64,000 nucleotides of DNA, from NCBI RefSeq assembly GCF_000969835.1, contig NZ_KQ033913.1:1914195-1978194 (forward strand). The letters are read 5' to 3'. A program made the position numbers and the translations under genes. Every line of letters starts with the position of its first letter. Positions within the stretch are counted from its first letter, which is position 1. The notes beneath the pieces are model-generated. The model made no database searches. It was not told the origin of the DNA and was given only the letters and a program-made list of their open reading frames with translations. The stretch comes from Parabacteroides goldsteinii DSM 19448 = WAL 12034. GTDB lineage: Bacteria > Bacteroidota > Bacteroidia > Bacteroidales > Tannerellaceae. Of this stretch, positions 48,801-57,108 are shown piece by piece.

Positions 48801-49099
48801 GCTCCCGCCGGCACATTCAATGAGAAACTGCCGTTCACATCGGTTATAGTACCAATCGTGGTACCTACAACCGCGACATTCGCTCCAATAACAGTTTCGC
48901 CGGTAGCATCTTTCACAACGCCTTTTATTGTCCGCTCGCTCTGTTGGGCAATAAGGTTTCCGGCACTTTCTTTAATAGTAGGATCAGAGGCCTCCAAGCC
49001 TTTTCCTGTGTCCGCTTTCGATGAAGCGGCAGAGAATAAAAAAAGAAGGGCAAACGCCACATTCCAGTTTTTCATTCCTCGGAAGTTTTCTTTCTTCAT
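45839..49099 (-). CDS. SusC/RagA-family TonB-dependent transporter
   Basis: About 1086 residues from MKKENFRGMKNWN (49099); an ATG four codons upstream is also open. Signal peptide (FALLFLFSAASSKA), carboxypeptidase-regulatory-like domain (GVVKDATGETVIGANVAVVG), plug with the SusC signature (DEVVVVGFGTQKKVNLTGSV) and LKDAAASSIYGSRAPYGVI, then a 22-strand barrel ending GVSVNF. It imports oligosaccharides across the outer membrane using TonB. No regulator or enzyme is adjacent, so its substrate is unknown. Complete, no frame damage. Confidence 0.96.
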   Translation of the reverse strand: MKKENFRGMKNWNVAFALLFLFSAASSKADTGKGLEASDPTIKESAGNLIAQQSERTIKGVVKDATGETVIGANVAVVGTTIGTITDVNGSFSLNVPAGATLKVSFIGYKDVTIKITNQQDLDIVLQDDSQALDEVVVVGFGTQKKVNLTGSVSVVNAEELASRPVSNVTQALQGLVPGMNFSYGGQGAKVGSTMDINIRGTGTLDTKVAKASPLVLIDGMEGDMNMLNPNDIENISVLKDAAASSIYGSRAPYGVILVTTKKGKSGKVSVNYNNSLRWSSAINMPKVANSYDYAKFLNQISLNDSEIPQFKPEHLARIEAFLNGTNTNTTIPAENTPTIWDWKGNDNNDWLKEIFGGTGFSHEHSLSVNGGNDKYQYYLSANYMKQDGIVRYGDEDMKRYNFTAKINAQLAPWLKTNYSTKFIRKDLDQPNTLNDHLFYYNTQRRWPTEPVFDPNGNYLVGLTKDLMWGGNNKHQTDWMYQQLQFEIEPIKNWKTFVEFNYKTINLMADEPRYKIPQWNVAGDVYYASGAKSSMNTYSERTNFFNANIYSEYTYQLKDHTLKAMVGYQSESNYWRKVGAQKEDLISESVTDITVATGKEYLAGGRNHWATAGFFGRINYDYAGRYLAEVNLRYDGTSRFASDQRWNLFPSFSAGWNIAREAFMEPYTDIINNLKLRGSWGQLGNQNTVNLYPYIQTMPFYPSSNTTENSWLINGERQNSSTAPGLISASLTWETMSSWNVGFDLGMLSNRLTMSFDYFVRKTFDMVGPAPELPIILGTAVPKANNADMQSAGFELDVAWRDQINDFRYGVHLLLSDDRQKVLKYPNESGSLSTWREGQYLNEIWGLTTIGIAKSQEEMDAHIASLPNGGQGGLGTSTWVEGDVMYADLNGDGKITKGNTIDDPGDRTIIGNSTPRFKFGLDLDAAWKGFDLRLFFQGVAKRDWAFGNGHLVYWGNGGGIWNSAMFETNYDFYRPDGDTWLGANKDAKFPRLTSSGKNRETQTAYLENAAYIRLKNLQLGYTLPNTWTQKVGISNLRIFFSGENLFTITGIPEGIDPETLGIGDYGNGSGSYPLTRTYSAGVSVNF

Positions 49100-49111
49100 G
49101 TTAAATGTCAT

Positions 49112-49388
49112 TTTTCTTTTAAGTTTTTTCCTTGATAATTTTTTACTCTGATAGATCTCTAAGGATGGTTTTTTAATTCCTTTTCCTGAACTGTGTTCTC
49201 TTTTTTAAATCATAGGCATTTTTTTAATAATTTCACACAGCAAAAGAAGTGATATGGGAATGGTTCGATATCCAATATCAGATAAAGAATGTTCGTTTTT
49301 TAATAAATCTCTTATTAAACAGCCTATATAGAACACTCAAGGATAATACATGACATTATTCCGGTTAAATCCTGATCTTGTTAACAAA
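49112..49388. other. AT-rich leader upstream of SusC
   Basis: No gene, repeat or TAnnTTTG box was found on the minus strand here. Several short T-runs are present. A long 5' leader for susC is possible but I see no defined structure. Confidence 0.4.
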
Positions 49389-49428
49389 CAAAAAAACGCA
49401 GCCACGTTATTTGAAAACGTGACTGCGT
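49389..49428 (-). terminator. Intrinsic terminator of the bamD-rpoZ-DUF4293 operon
   Basis: On the minus strand ACGCAGTCACGTT and AACGTGGCTGCGT pair almost fully around a short loop, followed by TTTTTTTG. It lies 45 bases after the DUF4293 stop. Confidence 0.9.
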
Positions 49429-49472
49429 CTGACATATATCCTCCACCCTTCAACAAGATGGTATCTTATTCT

Positions 49473-49934
49473 CTATCTCAAGCGGTCGAGCGAACGAACC
49501 AGTGCTTCATCCGCTCCGATATTACGGATAGCCAGATAATCCAGGATCAATGCGATTATCGGGAAAGAAAGGGCAATCTTCACACTCAGCGCTGCACCAG
49601 CCAGCTGATCTTTCAATATCCATACAAAGAAACCGAACAGGGCATAGAAACCCAGCATCAGGATTGCATTAAAGATACAAAGACGAATCTGAAGAATTCT
49701 TTTCTTAAATAAGAAGATCGTTATCAATGACAGAATGGAGATCACTGCCGTCAAAGCAAAAAGTCCCCACGTCGGATAAACGAGTTCCGGTTCAGCAGTG
49801 ATCGTGCTTACGCCTGTTGCATCAAAAGAGTAAAACTGGTCTCCCGCCTGCAACATGGCAAGAGGTAAAAACAATGTTGCGACCATTAAGGCCACGATAA
49901 TAAGCAAGTAAACTGTTTGTATTCTTTGTAACAT
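49473..49934 (-). CDS. DUF4293 membrane protein
   Basis: 153 residues with four hydrophobic segments. MLQRIQTVYLLIIVALMV and the C-terminal IALILDYLAIRNIGADEALV are typical of DUF4293, a Bacteroidetes family of unknown role. It follows rpoZ across a 157-base palindromic spacer in the bamD operon. Confidence 0.85.
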   Translation of the reverse strand: MLQRIQTVYLLIIVALMVATLFLPLAMLQAGDQFYSFDATGVSTITAEPELVYPTWGLFALTAVISILSLITIFLFKKRILQIRLCIFNAILMLGFYALFGFFVWILKDQLAGAALSVKIALSFPIIALILDYLAIRNIGADEALVRSLDRLR

Positions 49935-49944
49935 AATTCTTAAA

Positions 49945-50090
49945 GTTGACAGTTGACAGTTGACAAGTGACAGTTAAAGAGAGATAGGAAATGGGCTAAT
50001 AAAAATGGACAATTGCATTTTTATTAATTACAATTGCCCATTATATTTGGAACATTTCACTGTCAACGGTTACTTGTCGACCATCAACTC
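49945..50090. repeat. Nested imperfect palindrome with TTGACAG tandem repeats
   Basis: The left arm has three AGTTGAC heptamers and GACAAGTGACAGTT; the right arm (50058-50090) is its imperfect complement (CTGTCAACGGTTACTTGTC). Inside them ATGGACAATTG (50004-50014) pairs with CAATTGCCCAT. The element fills the whole spacer between rpoZ and the DUF4293 gene and could fold as one long hairpin. Confidence 0.65.
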
Positions 50091-50091
50091 G

Positions 50092-50424
50092 TTAAAAGTT
50101 ATTCTTTTCTTTAGCAGGGTTCTTATAGTAAACCTTACCTTCTTCATATTCCTGAGCAGCGATCAGAGTCGGCTTCGGAAGCTTTTCATAATAACGGGAG
50201 ATCTCGATCTGCTCTCTGTTTTCGAAAACTTCTTCCAGGTTATCGTTATAAGAAGCAAATTCCTGAAGTTTCTTTTCCAGGTCCTGCTTCATTTCAACAC
50301 TAATCTGGTTAGCCCGTTTTCCGATGATCATTACTGTTTCATATACATTTCCCGTGTCGGCTGACAACTTCATCATGTCACGGGTTACCGTATTCGAAGG
50401 GGCGCTAGACTTTCTGTAATCCAT
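50092..50424 (-). CDS. rpoZ: RNA polymerase omega-subunit family protein (Bacteroidetes RpoZ)
   Basis: 110 residues. MDYRKSSAPSNTVTRDMMKL, VYETVMIIGKRANQIS and LEKKLQEFASYNDNLEE match the Bacteroidetes omega-like protein, longer and more divergent than proteobacterial RpoZ. It lies 26 bases after bamD, a conserved gene order in this phylum. Confidence 0.9.
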   Translation of the reverse strand: MDYRKSSAPSNTVTRDMMKLSADTGNVYETVMIIGKRANQISVEMKQDLEKKLQEFASYNDNLEEVFENREQIEISRYYEKLPKPTLIAAQEYEEGKVYYKNPAKEKNNF

Positions 50425-50450
50425 TTTACTTTATTGATTAAATAATATCG

Positions 50451-51263
50451 TTAATACGCATCTGTTATTCTCTTGCTGGCATAATCGTAGAACTTCTGTG
50501 CCTGTTTTACGTATTTGCCTTCCGGATATTCGTTCATGTAAGTGTAGTATTCATCCACTACCTCACGATAACGACCCTGCAACTTTTCTTCCACACTGGC
50601 AATAGCCTGTTCATACTTCGAACGTAAAACATAGAACATAAACTCTTCCCTGTATTTGGAATAAGGATAGTTCTTCAAGGCATTCTCGGCAGTGATCACG
50701 GCAGACAAATAGTTATTGTCGCGCATGTAAGTACCCAGGTTATAATACAATCTTACAGCCAGTAATTCCTTGTAAGCCAGTTTCTCCTGCAATTCAAACA
50801 TGATCTTCTGGGCTTCGGCGGCACGTTCGCTCTGCGGATAATACTCCAGATAGAGCTGCAACTGGTTAATAGCTTCATACGTCTGCGTCTGGTCTAACCG
50901 CGGATCGGGAGAGTCCAGATACAAACCATATCCCGAATAATAGCGGGCCAATTCCGTGTACTCGCCTTTCGGATAGGTGGTGTAATACGTATTAAAGTAT
51001 TGCGAAGCCGTCTGATAATCTTTTTGTCCGTAATAGCTCTGAGCCAGCAGGTACAAGGATTCTTCGGCATAAGCAGTTCCTTTAAAGATTGTAACCAGTT
51101 CATCCAGCAGGGTAGCGGACTTGTTGTATTGCTTTGCATTGAAATACTTCTTTGCATACGAATACTTCAACTCATAGTCCGTACTTTTCAATATCTTGTT
51201 ATATTCCCCACAGGAGGATAACAAGACCGTAATCATCATCAATAAAAATACAACCTTTTTCAT
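50451..51263 (-). CDS. bamD: Outer-membrane assembly lipoprotein BamD
   Basis: 270 residues. Lipobox MITVLLSSC (Cys18) then GEYNKILKSTDYELKYSYAK. Five TPR-like repeats follow (YNKSATLLDELV, YLLAQSYYGQKDYQTASQYF, YEAINQLQLYLEYYPQSERA, LSAVITAENALKNYPYSKY). BamD is an essential part of the BAM complex that inserts outer-membrane barrels. First gene of a three-gene operon with rpoZ and DUF4293. Confidence 0.95.
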   Translation of the reverse strand: MKKVVFLLMMITVLLSSCGEYNKILKSTDYELKYSYAKKYFNAKQYNKSATLLDELVTIFKGTAYAEESLYLLAQSYYGQKDYQTASQYFNTYYTTYPKGEYTELARYYSGYGLYLDSPDPRLDQTQTYEAINQLQLYLEYYPQSERAAEAQKIMFELQEKLAYKELLAVRLYYNLGTYMRDNNYLSAVITAENALKNYPYSKYREEFMFYVLRSKYEQAIASVEEKLQGRYREVVDEYYTYMNEYPEGKYVKQAQKFYDYASKRITDAY

Positions 51264-51281
51264 TCACATACTTTTAGCGCG

Positions 51282-51289
51282 CAAAGTTA
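51282..51289 (-). promoter_or_regulatory. Candidate -7 box for the bamD operon
   Basis: TAACTTTG on the minus strand, 18 bases upstream of the bamD ATG at 51263; matches TAnnTTTG. Confidence 0.4.
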
Positions 51290-51330
51290 CATTTTTTATT
51301 GCAAAATAACGAAGCGCATAACGTTAATAT

Positions 51331-51756
51331 TTACAACTTATATAAATCGCTGGCAGCAATAAGCTCCAGTTTGTTGGCTTTCAGAACCTCCGCACACTTC
51401 TCCACATTGTCGGGGCGGATGATCACATTAGCGGCCTCTCCTTGCGAGAAAGCATACATATATTCGACAAATATACCTGCCGAGGTTATGATCTCCATCG
51501 CCTTCGCCAACGCACCGGGCTGGTTGGGGCAATGCAGGCACACCACATCAGCCACACTCACCGCATATAATTTTTCACGAAGTACCTGAATTGCTTTGTC
51601 TGTGTCCGACACGATCAGACGCAGGATACCAAAATCGGAATTCTCCGCCACCGTAAAGGCTGACATGTTCACTCCGGCTTCACCCAAAATCTTTGCCACT
51701 TCCGTAAAACGGCCTTTCTTGTTTTCAAGAAAGATTGATAATTGTTTAATTAGCAT
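51331..51756 (-). CDS. Tandem ACT-domain protein
   Basis: 141 residues forming two ACT folds: IKQLSIFLENKKGRFTEVAK at the start, and VVCLHCPNQPGALAKAMEII in the second half. ACT proteins sense amino acids. It lies 23 bases after the phenylacetate-CoA ligase gene, a pairing also found next to indolepyruvate oxidoreductase genes, so it may sense an aromatic amino acid. No oxidoreductase genes are present here. Confidence 0.88.
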   Translation of the reverse strand: MLIKQLSIFLENKKGRFTEVAKILGEAGVNMSAFTVAENSDFGILRLIVSDTDKAIQVLREKLYAVSVADVVCLHCPNQPGALAKAMEIITSAGIFVEYMYAFSQGEAANVIIRPDNVEKCAEVLKANKLELIAASDLYKL

Positions 51757-51779
51757 AGCACTTTACTATTTTTAGGGTT

Positions 51780-53081
51780 TTAAACTAACTTACGATTGTC
51801 GATCACGTGTTTCGCCTTACCCATACTGCGTTCAAGGCTACGCGGTTCCACAATCTTTATATCAGGCTGAATGCCGATCACGCTCTGCATACGGGCGGCG
51901 ATCTTCTTTTTCAGCGCGATCATCTTGTTCATTTCATCCGAATAATAATCCGGTCGTACTTCCACCTGGATCTGGAAAGTATCGGTGTTGTTCACACGGT
52001 CCACCACGATCAGGTAATGCGGTTCGAATTCCGGCATTTCCAGCAATACGGATTCAACCTGCGACGGGAATACGTTGACACCACGGATGATCATCATATC
52101 GTCGCTACGTCCGAGGATACGGCCCATACGGACAGCGGTACGGCCGCATTCGCACTTTTCATAGATCAGGTGCGTCAAGTCACGCGTACGGTAACGGATC
52201 ATCGGCATGCCTTCCTTGGTCAGGGTGGTGAATACCAACTCGCCTTGTTCACCTTCAGGCACAGGTTGCAAAGTGACCGGATCGACGATTTCCGGGAAGA
52301 AATGGTCTTCCCACAGGTGGGTACCGTTCTGGCATTCGCATTCGCCACCGACACCGGGACCACAGATTTCTGTTAATCCGTAGATATCGTATGCTTTAAT
52401 ATTCAGTTTCTGCTCCAGTTCCTTACGCATATTTTCCGTCCAGGGTTCCGCGCCGAACGCTCCTACCCTCAGTTGGAATTCTTCCAAAGGAATGCCCGAA
52501 TTATGGATCGTTTCCGCCAGATACAGAGCATAAGAAGGTGTACAAGCCAGACCTTTCGCCCCAAAGTCGTGCATCAACTGAATCTGTTTCTGCGTGTTAC
52601 CACTACTCATCGGGATTACGGTACCACCGATATTTTCTACACCTCCATGAGCACCCAGTCCACCGGTAAACAAACCGTATCCATAGGAAACCTGCACAGA
52701 GTCGTTCTTTGTAATGCCATAGGCCGTCAGACAGCGTGCCACCACTTCCGACCAGATCGACAAGTCCTTACGGGTATATCCCACAACAATGGGTTTTCCG
52801 GTCGTACCGGAAGAGGCATGCAAACGAACAATCTCGGACATCGGCACAGCCATCAATCCGAACGGGTAATTATCTCTTAAATCCTGCTTTACCGTAAACG
52901 GCAGCTTGGTAATATCTTCAATTGATTGAATATCATCCGGAGTAATACCCATCTCCTGCATTTTCTTGCGATAGAAAGGAGTATTATGATAAACGTGTTC
53001 GACAACCCGTTTCAACCGGATGCTCTGTAATTTCCGCATTTCTTCGCGGTCCATACATTCAATAGTTTCGTTCCAAATCAT
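51780..53081 (-). CDS. paaK: Phenylacetate-CoA ligase
   Basis: 433 residues, normal PaaK length. The ATP/AMP-binding motif HASSGTTGKPIVVGYT (about 90-105), YGLTEICGPGVGGECE and RIRYRTRDLT-type region, plus a C-terminal AMP-binding lid (GRSDDMMIIRGVNVFPSQVE) and Lys-containing SMGKAKHVIDNRKL. It activates phenylacetate or a related aryl acid to its CoA thioester. In anaerobic Bacteroidetes it likely serves aryl-acid fermentation linked to aromatic amino acid metabolism. Confidence 0.94.
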   Translation of the reverse strand: MIWNETIECMDREEMRKLQSIRLKRVVEHVYHNTPFYRKKMQEMGITPDDIQSIEDITKLPFTVKQDLRDNYPFGLMAVPMSEIVRLHASSGTTGKPIVVGYTRKDLSIWSEVVARCLTAYGITKNDSVQVSYGYGLFTGGLGAHGGVENIGGTVIPMSSGNTQKQIQLMHDFGAKGLACTPSYALYLAETIHNSGIPLEEFQLRVGAFGAEPWTENMRKELEQKLNIKAYDIYGLTEICGPGVGGECECQNGTHLWEDHFFPEIVDPVTLQPVPEGEQGELVFTTLTKEGMPMIRYRTRDLTHLIYEKCECGRTAVRMGRILGRSDDMMIIRGVNVFPSQVESVLLEMPEFEPHYLIVVDRVNNTDTFQIQVEVRPDYYSDEMNKMIALKKKIAARMQSVIGIQPDIKIVEPRSLERSMGKAKHVIDNRKLV

Positions 53082-53174
53082 GGTATCAGTTTGTTATCAT
53101 TTAATTGTTAGTAGTGTAAAACTGTCGCAAAGTAATAACTTTTTTACTAACTGACAATAAATAATAACGCCAAA

Positions 53175-54356
53175 TCAATCGAGACTTACTTCCATAAGGA
53201 TCAAATTTTCGTCTTCGTCCAATGTTTTGGTTATCTCCAGCAGGTCTCCGCCCAGTTCGTTCTTTTCCATTGCTTCCAGCAAAGTAAAAGGATATAAGGT
53301 ACAATAGAGCTTGTTATTATTGAAGACAAAGTTCATCATGTCGCCGTTCTGCCAGTCTTTATTTGTCAGCTTGACATGCGAGAAAGAGTTTTCTGCCACA
53401 TTATATAAATAGAGTTCGTCACGCAGTTTCATTTGACCTTCATCTTTCAGGAAGACAGCGTTGACAAGCATCTGATTCGGAGTCAATGCCCGGATCTCGC
53501 AAGCGATCTTTCCATCTTTCTCTGTCGATAACGGCAGTTTGGTAAAGACAGGTTTCAGTTGGCGGTCGGGCGACAATTGATATAACGTATCGGCAGCCGG
53601 TTCGCTGATCAGGCATCCTCCGTCGCCGCAGGATAGCAGGTTTCTCATACGGTTCAGCAGAATAAAGGGACGTCCGTCGCGGGTAGTTACGATCATACTG
53701 CGATAACGATTGTCGGAGACGATAGGCAGACGTTCGATCTTCTTTCCGGTTTCCTTATCCATCAGGACATAAGGCTGGTTACTTGCTTCCGGATTATCAT
53801 CTATTTTAGCGGTCTCACCTTCTTTCACAAAAAGAGCGCCTTTCATATCCAGAAAGACCATTGCATTTTCATCCAGCGATTCAATTACATCCATCTGCAA
53901 AGAATCCGGCAGACTGAAAGACCTTTTATAAGTCCCGTCCAAACCATAAACCTGCATCTGGGTTATTCCATCTAAAAAGAGTTCCTGGCGTTTCTCATCA
54001 TACAGGATATGGCGTATTCGGGCGTATTCCTCACCGCCTTGCCCCTTGCGGTTAAAATGGCTGATCATCTCGCCTTTCTTATTGAAGCCGATCACGTCGC
54101 CGGTAGAAGATCCGATAAAGAACAACCCGGCTTCACTGGGAATAAGTTTCATCTGGTCGCCCAGCAACACATTTTCAGGCGTTTGCAGACGGAAATAACG
54201 TACCTTTCCCAAATCCTGCAAAGCGGCCTCCCTGTCCGGAATATCCGCACGAAAATCCAATACAGGCAACGGGCCTTCATTCTTTGCTCCATTCTTACAT
54301 CCATTCAGTCCCACAACCAACATCACTGTCACTGCACATAAACATATCCTTTTCAT
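53175..54356 (-). CDS. Six-bladed beta-propeller lipoprotein
   Basis: 393 residues. Lipobox VVGLNGC (Cys20). Repeated blades such as GDVIGFNKKGEMISHFNRKGQGGEEYARI and ILYDEKRQELFLDG, typical of the PF17170 6-bladed propeller group of Bacteroidetes. Role unknown; family members are surface or periplasmic and often near glycan or receptor genes. It stands alone, separated from paaK by 93 bases and from the divergent MFS gene by 252 bases that show nothing else. Confidence 0.8.
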   Translation of the reverse strand: MKRICLCAVTVMLVVGLNGCKNGAKNEGPLPVLDFRADIPDREAALQDLGKVRYFRLQTPENVLLGDQMKLIPSEAGLFFIGSSTGDVIGFNKKGEMISHFNRKGQGGEEYARIRHILYDEKRQELFLDGITQMQVYGLDGTYKRSFSLPDSLQMDVIESLDENAMVFLDMKGALFVKEGETAKIDDNPEASNQPYVLMDKETGKKIERLPIVSDNRYRSMIVTTRDGRPFILLNRMRNLLSCGDGGCLISEPAADTLYQLSPDRQLKPVFTKLPLSTEKDGKIACEIRALTPNQMLVNAVFLKDEGQMKLRDELYLYNVAENSFSHVKLTNKDWQNGDMMNFVFNNNKLYCTLYPFTLLEAMEKNELGGDLLEITKTLDEDENLILMEVSLD

Positions 54357-54569
54357 AATCCCTTTGAATTTAATACAACATAGCGCAAATAAAGAGATAA
54401 TATTTCAAAGAAGCAAGGATATTACGACAAATTCGTAAAACACACATTACATTCGTAAAGCAAAGAAGATGAATGTATACATACCTGTATTTATATTCTA
54501 CATGGACTACTTCAAACCACCGGGAGAAAAATGGTTCGTCCCTGTAAGACGCAAGACTGATAATATACG

Positions 54570-54577
54570 TACCTTTG
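54570..54577 (+). promoter_or_regulatory. Candidate -7 box for the MFS gene
   Basis: TACCTTTG, 31 bases before the ATG at 54609. Fits TAnnTTTG; no clear -33 element. Confidence 0.4.
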
Positions 54578-54608
54578 CCCAACGATTAAAGATAGATTTC
54601 CGGACAAG

Positions 54609-55775
54609 ATGAAACGAAACATACTTGCGCTATACATTATTAAACTATCCAAATGGTTCACCCTGGTCATGCCAATCATCGTGCTTTTCTATGAAGATCA
54701 CGGACTGGGATTGCAGGATGTATTTATACTGAAGAGCGTTTATTCAATCGCAGCCGTGGCACTCGAGATACCCTCCGGATATCTGGCTGACGTGTGGGGA
54801 CGGCGCAAATGCCTCATACTCGGATGCATCCTTTTCTTTTTTGGATATCTCTGTTACTCCTTCACCTCTACCTTCGCAGCCTTTGTCATAGCCGAAATAC
54901 TATTGGGAACAGGGCAAACGCTGGTCAACGGGGCAGACTCCGCCTTGCTGTACGATACGACAGTCCAATATAAGAAGGAAAACCTTTATCTGCGTTACGA
55001 AGGGCGTATCACCATGATCGGTAACTTTGCCGAAGCCATTGCCGGTATTTTCGGCGGATTGCTGGCGGCTTATTCGCTGCGTTATCCGTTTTATGCACAG
55101 GCACTGATCGCATTCAGCGGCATTCCGGCAGCCTTCGCCCTACAGGAACTGAATATTAAAAGTAAGGTGCAAAGCCCTGTACAGGAGATCGTACGGATCA
55201 TCAGGTACTCGCTGGTCACTAATAAAAGGCTCTGCTACAACATTATGTTCTCAGGGATTATCGGAGCTGCCACACTCACCATGGCGTGGTTCGTACAACC
55301 TTACCTGATGTATATGAATACGCCCACTTCGTGGTTCGGCGTAATCTGGACGGTGCTGAACCTGACCGTAGGGATCGCCGCTCTTTATTCGGACCGTGTG
55401 GACAGCTATTTCGGTCCCAAAAAGATGGGCATTCTGATCCTGACATTCGTGGCAGGCGGTTACGTGGCACTCGCCTTCAACCTGACCTACGCAGGGCTAG
55501 CCATCCTGTTCGTTTTCTATATCATAAGAGGCTTTGCCACCCCGATATTAAAAGGATACATCAACCAGATGACCTTTTCGGAGATGCGTGCCACCGTCCT
55601 TTCCATCCGTAACTTTATCATCCGCCTGATGTTTGCCGCCATCGCTCCGTTCATCGGCTGGCTGAACGATATGTATTCGCTCAGGATCGCCTTACTGGCA
55701 TCTGCCGCGATCATCATGGTACCGGGAGCCTTATTCCTCTGGCTGCAACTAATGGCGAAGCCCGATAAAGAATAA
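54609..55775 (+). CDS. MFS transporter
   Basis: 388 residues with twelve hydrophobic segments. The loop motif GYLADVWGRRKCLILG between segments 2 and 3 is the MFS signature. It resembles drug/metabolite efflux-type MFS members rather than the sugar permease at 2.6 kb. The next gene (55843) has its own promoter box. Substrate unknown. Confidence 0.85.
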   Translation: MKRNILALYIIKLSKWFTLVMPIIVLFYEDHGLGLQDVFILKSVYSIAAVALEIPSGYLADVWGRRKCLILGCILFFFGYLCYSFTSTFAAFVIAEILLGTGQTLVNGADSALLYDTTVQYKKENLYLRYEGRITMIGNFAEAIAGIFGGLLAAYSLRYPFYAQALIAFSGIPAAFALQELNIKSKVQSPVQEIVRIIRYSLVTNKRLCYNIMFSGIIGAATLTMAWFVQPYLMYMNTPTSWFGVIWTVLNLTVGIAALYSDRVDSYFGPKKMGILILTFVAGGYVALAFNLTYAGLAILFVFYIIRGFATPILKGYINQMTFSEMRATVLSIRNFIIRLMFAAIAPFIGWLNDMYSLRIALLASAAIIMVPGALFLWLQLMAKPDKE

Positions 55776-55804
55776 CAGGTGAACGATTTATAAAGATTTT
55801 ATCC

Positions 55805-55812
55805 TATATTTG
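55805..55812 (+). promoter_or_regulatory. Candidate -7 box for the oxidoreductase gene
   Basis: TATATTTG, 30 bases before the ATG at 55843; matches TAnnTTTG. Confidence 0.35.
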
Positions 55813-55842
55813 GGGAATATTTACTTATAATCATCTTAGATC

Positions 55843-57105
55843 ATGAACACAGAGAAGACCACTCCCGTAACAGCCATCGTGCTGGGAGCCAGCGGAAGAG
55901 GAAAATTGTACGGCGATTATTCACTGGAACACCCGGAAGATTTGCAAATCACCGGCATTGCCGAGTTGGTGGAACTGCGCCGCAACATATATGGCGACAA
56001 ATACCATGTACCCGAAGAAAACCGTGTCGCCACCTGGGAAGAAATGCTCAGCCGCCCCAAGTTTGCCGATGCCGTCATTATCGCTACCCCCGACCATCTG
56101 CATTATGCCCCCTGTATGAAAGCGCTCGACCTGGGATATGATATCCTCCTTGAAAAACCGATCGCTCAGACAGACGAGGAATGCCGTCGCCTGGTAGCCT
56201 ATGCCAAAGAGAAAGGAAAGATCGTCGGCCTGACGCATGTGCTCCGTTACTCGCCTTATTTCGGAATGCTGAAAGAGATGGTGAGCAGCAAAGCGATCGG
56301 CGACCTGGTCAGTATCCAGCATTTCGAACCGATAGAACATGTACACATGAGCCATTCGTATGTGCGCGGAAGCTGGCGCAATGCTGAAGCGAGTACGCCG
56401 TTGGTCCTTGCCAAATCGAGTCATGACCTGGATATCCTCCACTGGATCATCGGCAAGCCTTGTAAGAAAGTGGTAGCCTTCGGTGACCTGACGCATTTTA
56501 AGGCGGAAAACGCCCCCGAAGGTGCTCCGGCCCGTTGTACCGATGGTTGTCCGGCAGAAGCGACCTGCCCTTTCTCCGCCCTGAAAATCTACTACCGCGA
56601 CCGCACCTGGCTATACGTATTCGACCTGCCGGAAGACCCGGACAAACAGGGCGACGTCATCCTCGAAAACCTGAAAACAGGACCGTACGGCAAATGCGTC
56701 TACCATTGCGAGAACAACCAGCCCGATCATTATATGATGCTGATGGAATTTGAAGGCGGCGTAACAGTCAACTTCTCGATAGAGGCTTTCACTTCGTATG
56801 GCGGACGCCGTACCCGTATCATGGGGACGCGTGGCGATATCGTCGGCGACATGGAAGAGTTCACCCATACCGACTTCGCCACCGGCGTTTCAAAAACATA
56901 CAATGCCAATGCCGAAGACGCCCTGAACTACGAAGGCGTAGGCCACGGTGGTGGTGATGCCGGTATGATCCGCGACTGGATCGAAGCCATCCGCCGCCAG
57001 GATGCCAGCCTGATGAGCACACCACTCGACGAGTCGCTGGAAAGCCATCTGATAGCCTTTGCGGCAGAAAGAAGCAGGAAAGAAGGGAAAGTGATAAGCC
57101 TTTAA
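55843..57105 (+). CDS. Gfo/Idh/MocA-family oxidoreductase
   Basis: 420 residues, about 60 longer than simple members. N-terminal Rossmann fold with VLGASGRGKLY, ADAVIIATPDHLHYAP and the conserved EKP in DILLEKPIAQTDEE. A C-terminal alpha/beta domain holds LAKSSHDLDILHWIIG. A cysteine-rich insert (ARCTDGCPAEATCPFSALKI, about 228-247) and a later GKCVYHCENNQPDH recur in a subset of the family. It oxidises or reduces a sugar-like substrate with NAD(P); the substrate is unknown. It is convergent with the response regulator by 3 bases. Confidence 0.9.
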   Translation: MNTEKTTPVTAIVLGASGRGKLYGDYSLEHPEDLQITGIAELVELRRNIYGDKYHVPEENRVATWEEMLSRPKFADAVIIATPDHLHYAPCMKALDLGYDILLEKPIAQTDEECRRLVAYAKEKGKIVGLTHVLRYSPYFGMLKEMVSSKAIGDLVSIQHFEPIEHVHMSHSYVRGSWRNAEASTPLVLAKSSHDLDILHWIIGKPCKKVVAFGDLTHFKAENAPEGAPARCTDGCPAEATCPFSALKIYYRDRTWLYVFDLPEDPDKQGDVILENLKTGPYGKCVYHCENNQPDHYMMLMEFEGGVTVNFSIEAFTSYGGRRTRIMGTRGDIVGDMEEFTHTDFATGVSKTYNANAEDALNYEGVGHGGGDAGMIRDWIEAIRRQDASLMSTPLDESLESHLIAFAAERSRKEGKVISL

Positions 57106-57108
57106 AAG

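Noticed and set aside
54370..54582. 70-residue minus-strand ORF in the gap before the MFS gene
   Set aside because: No domain and no good start context; the gap looks non-coding.
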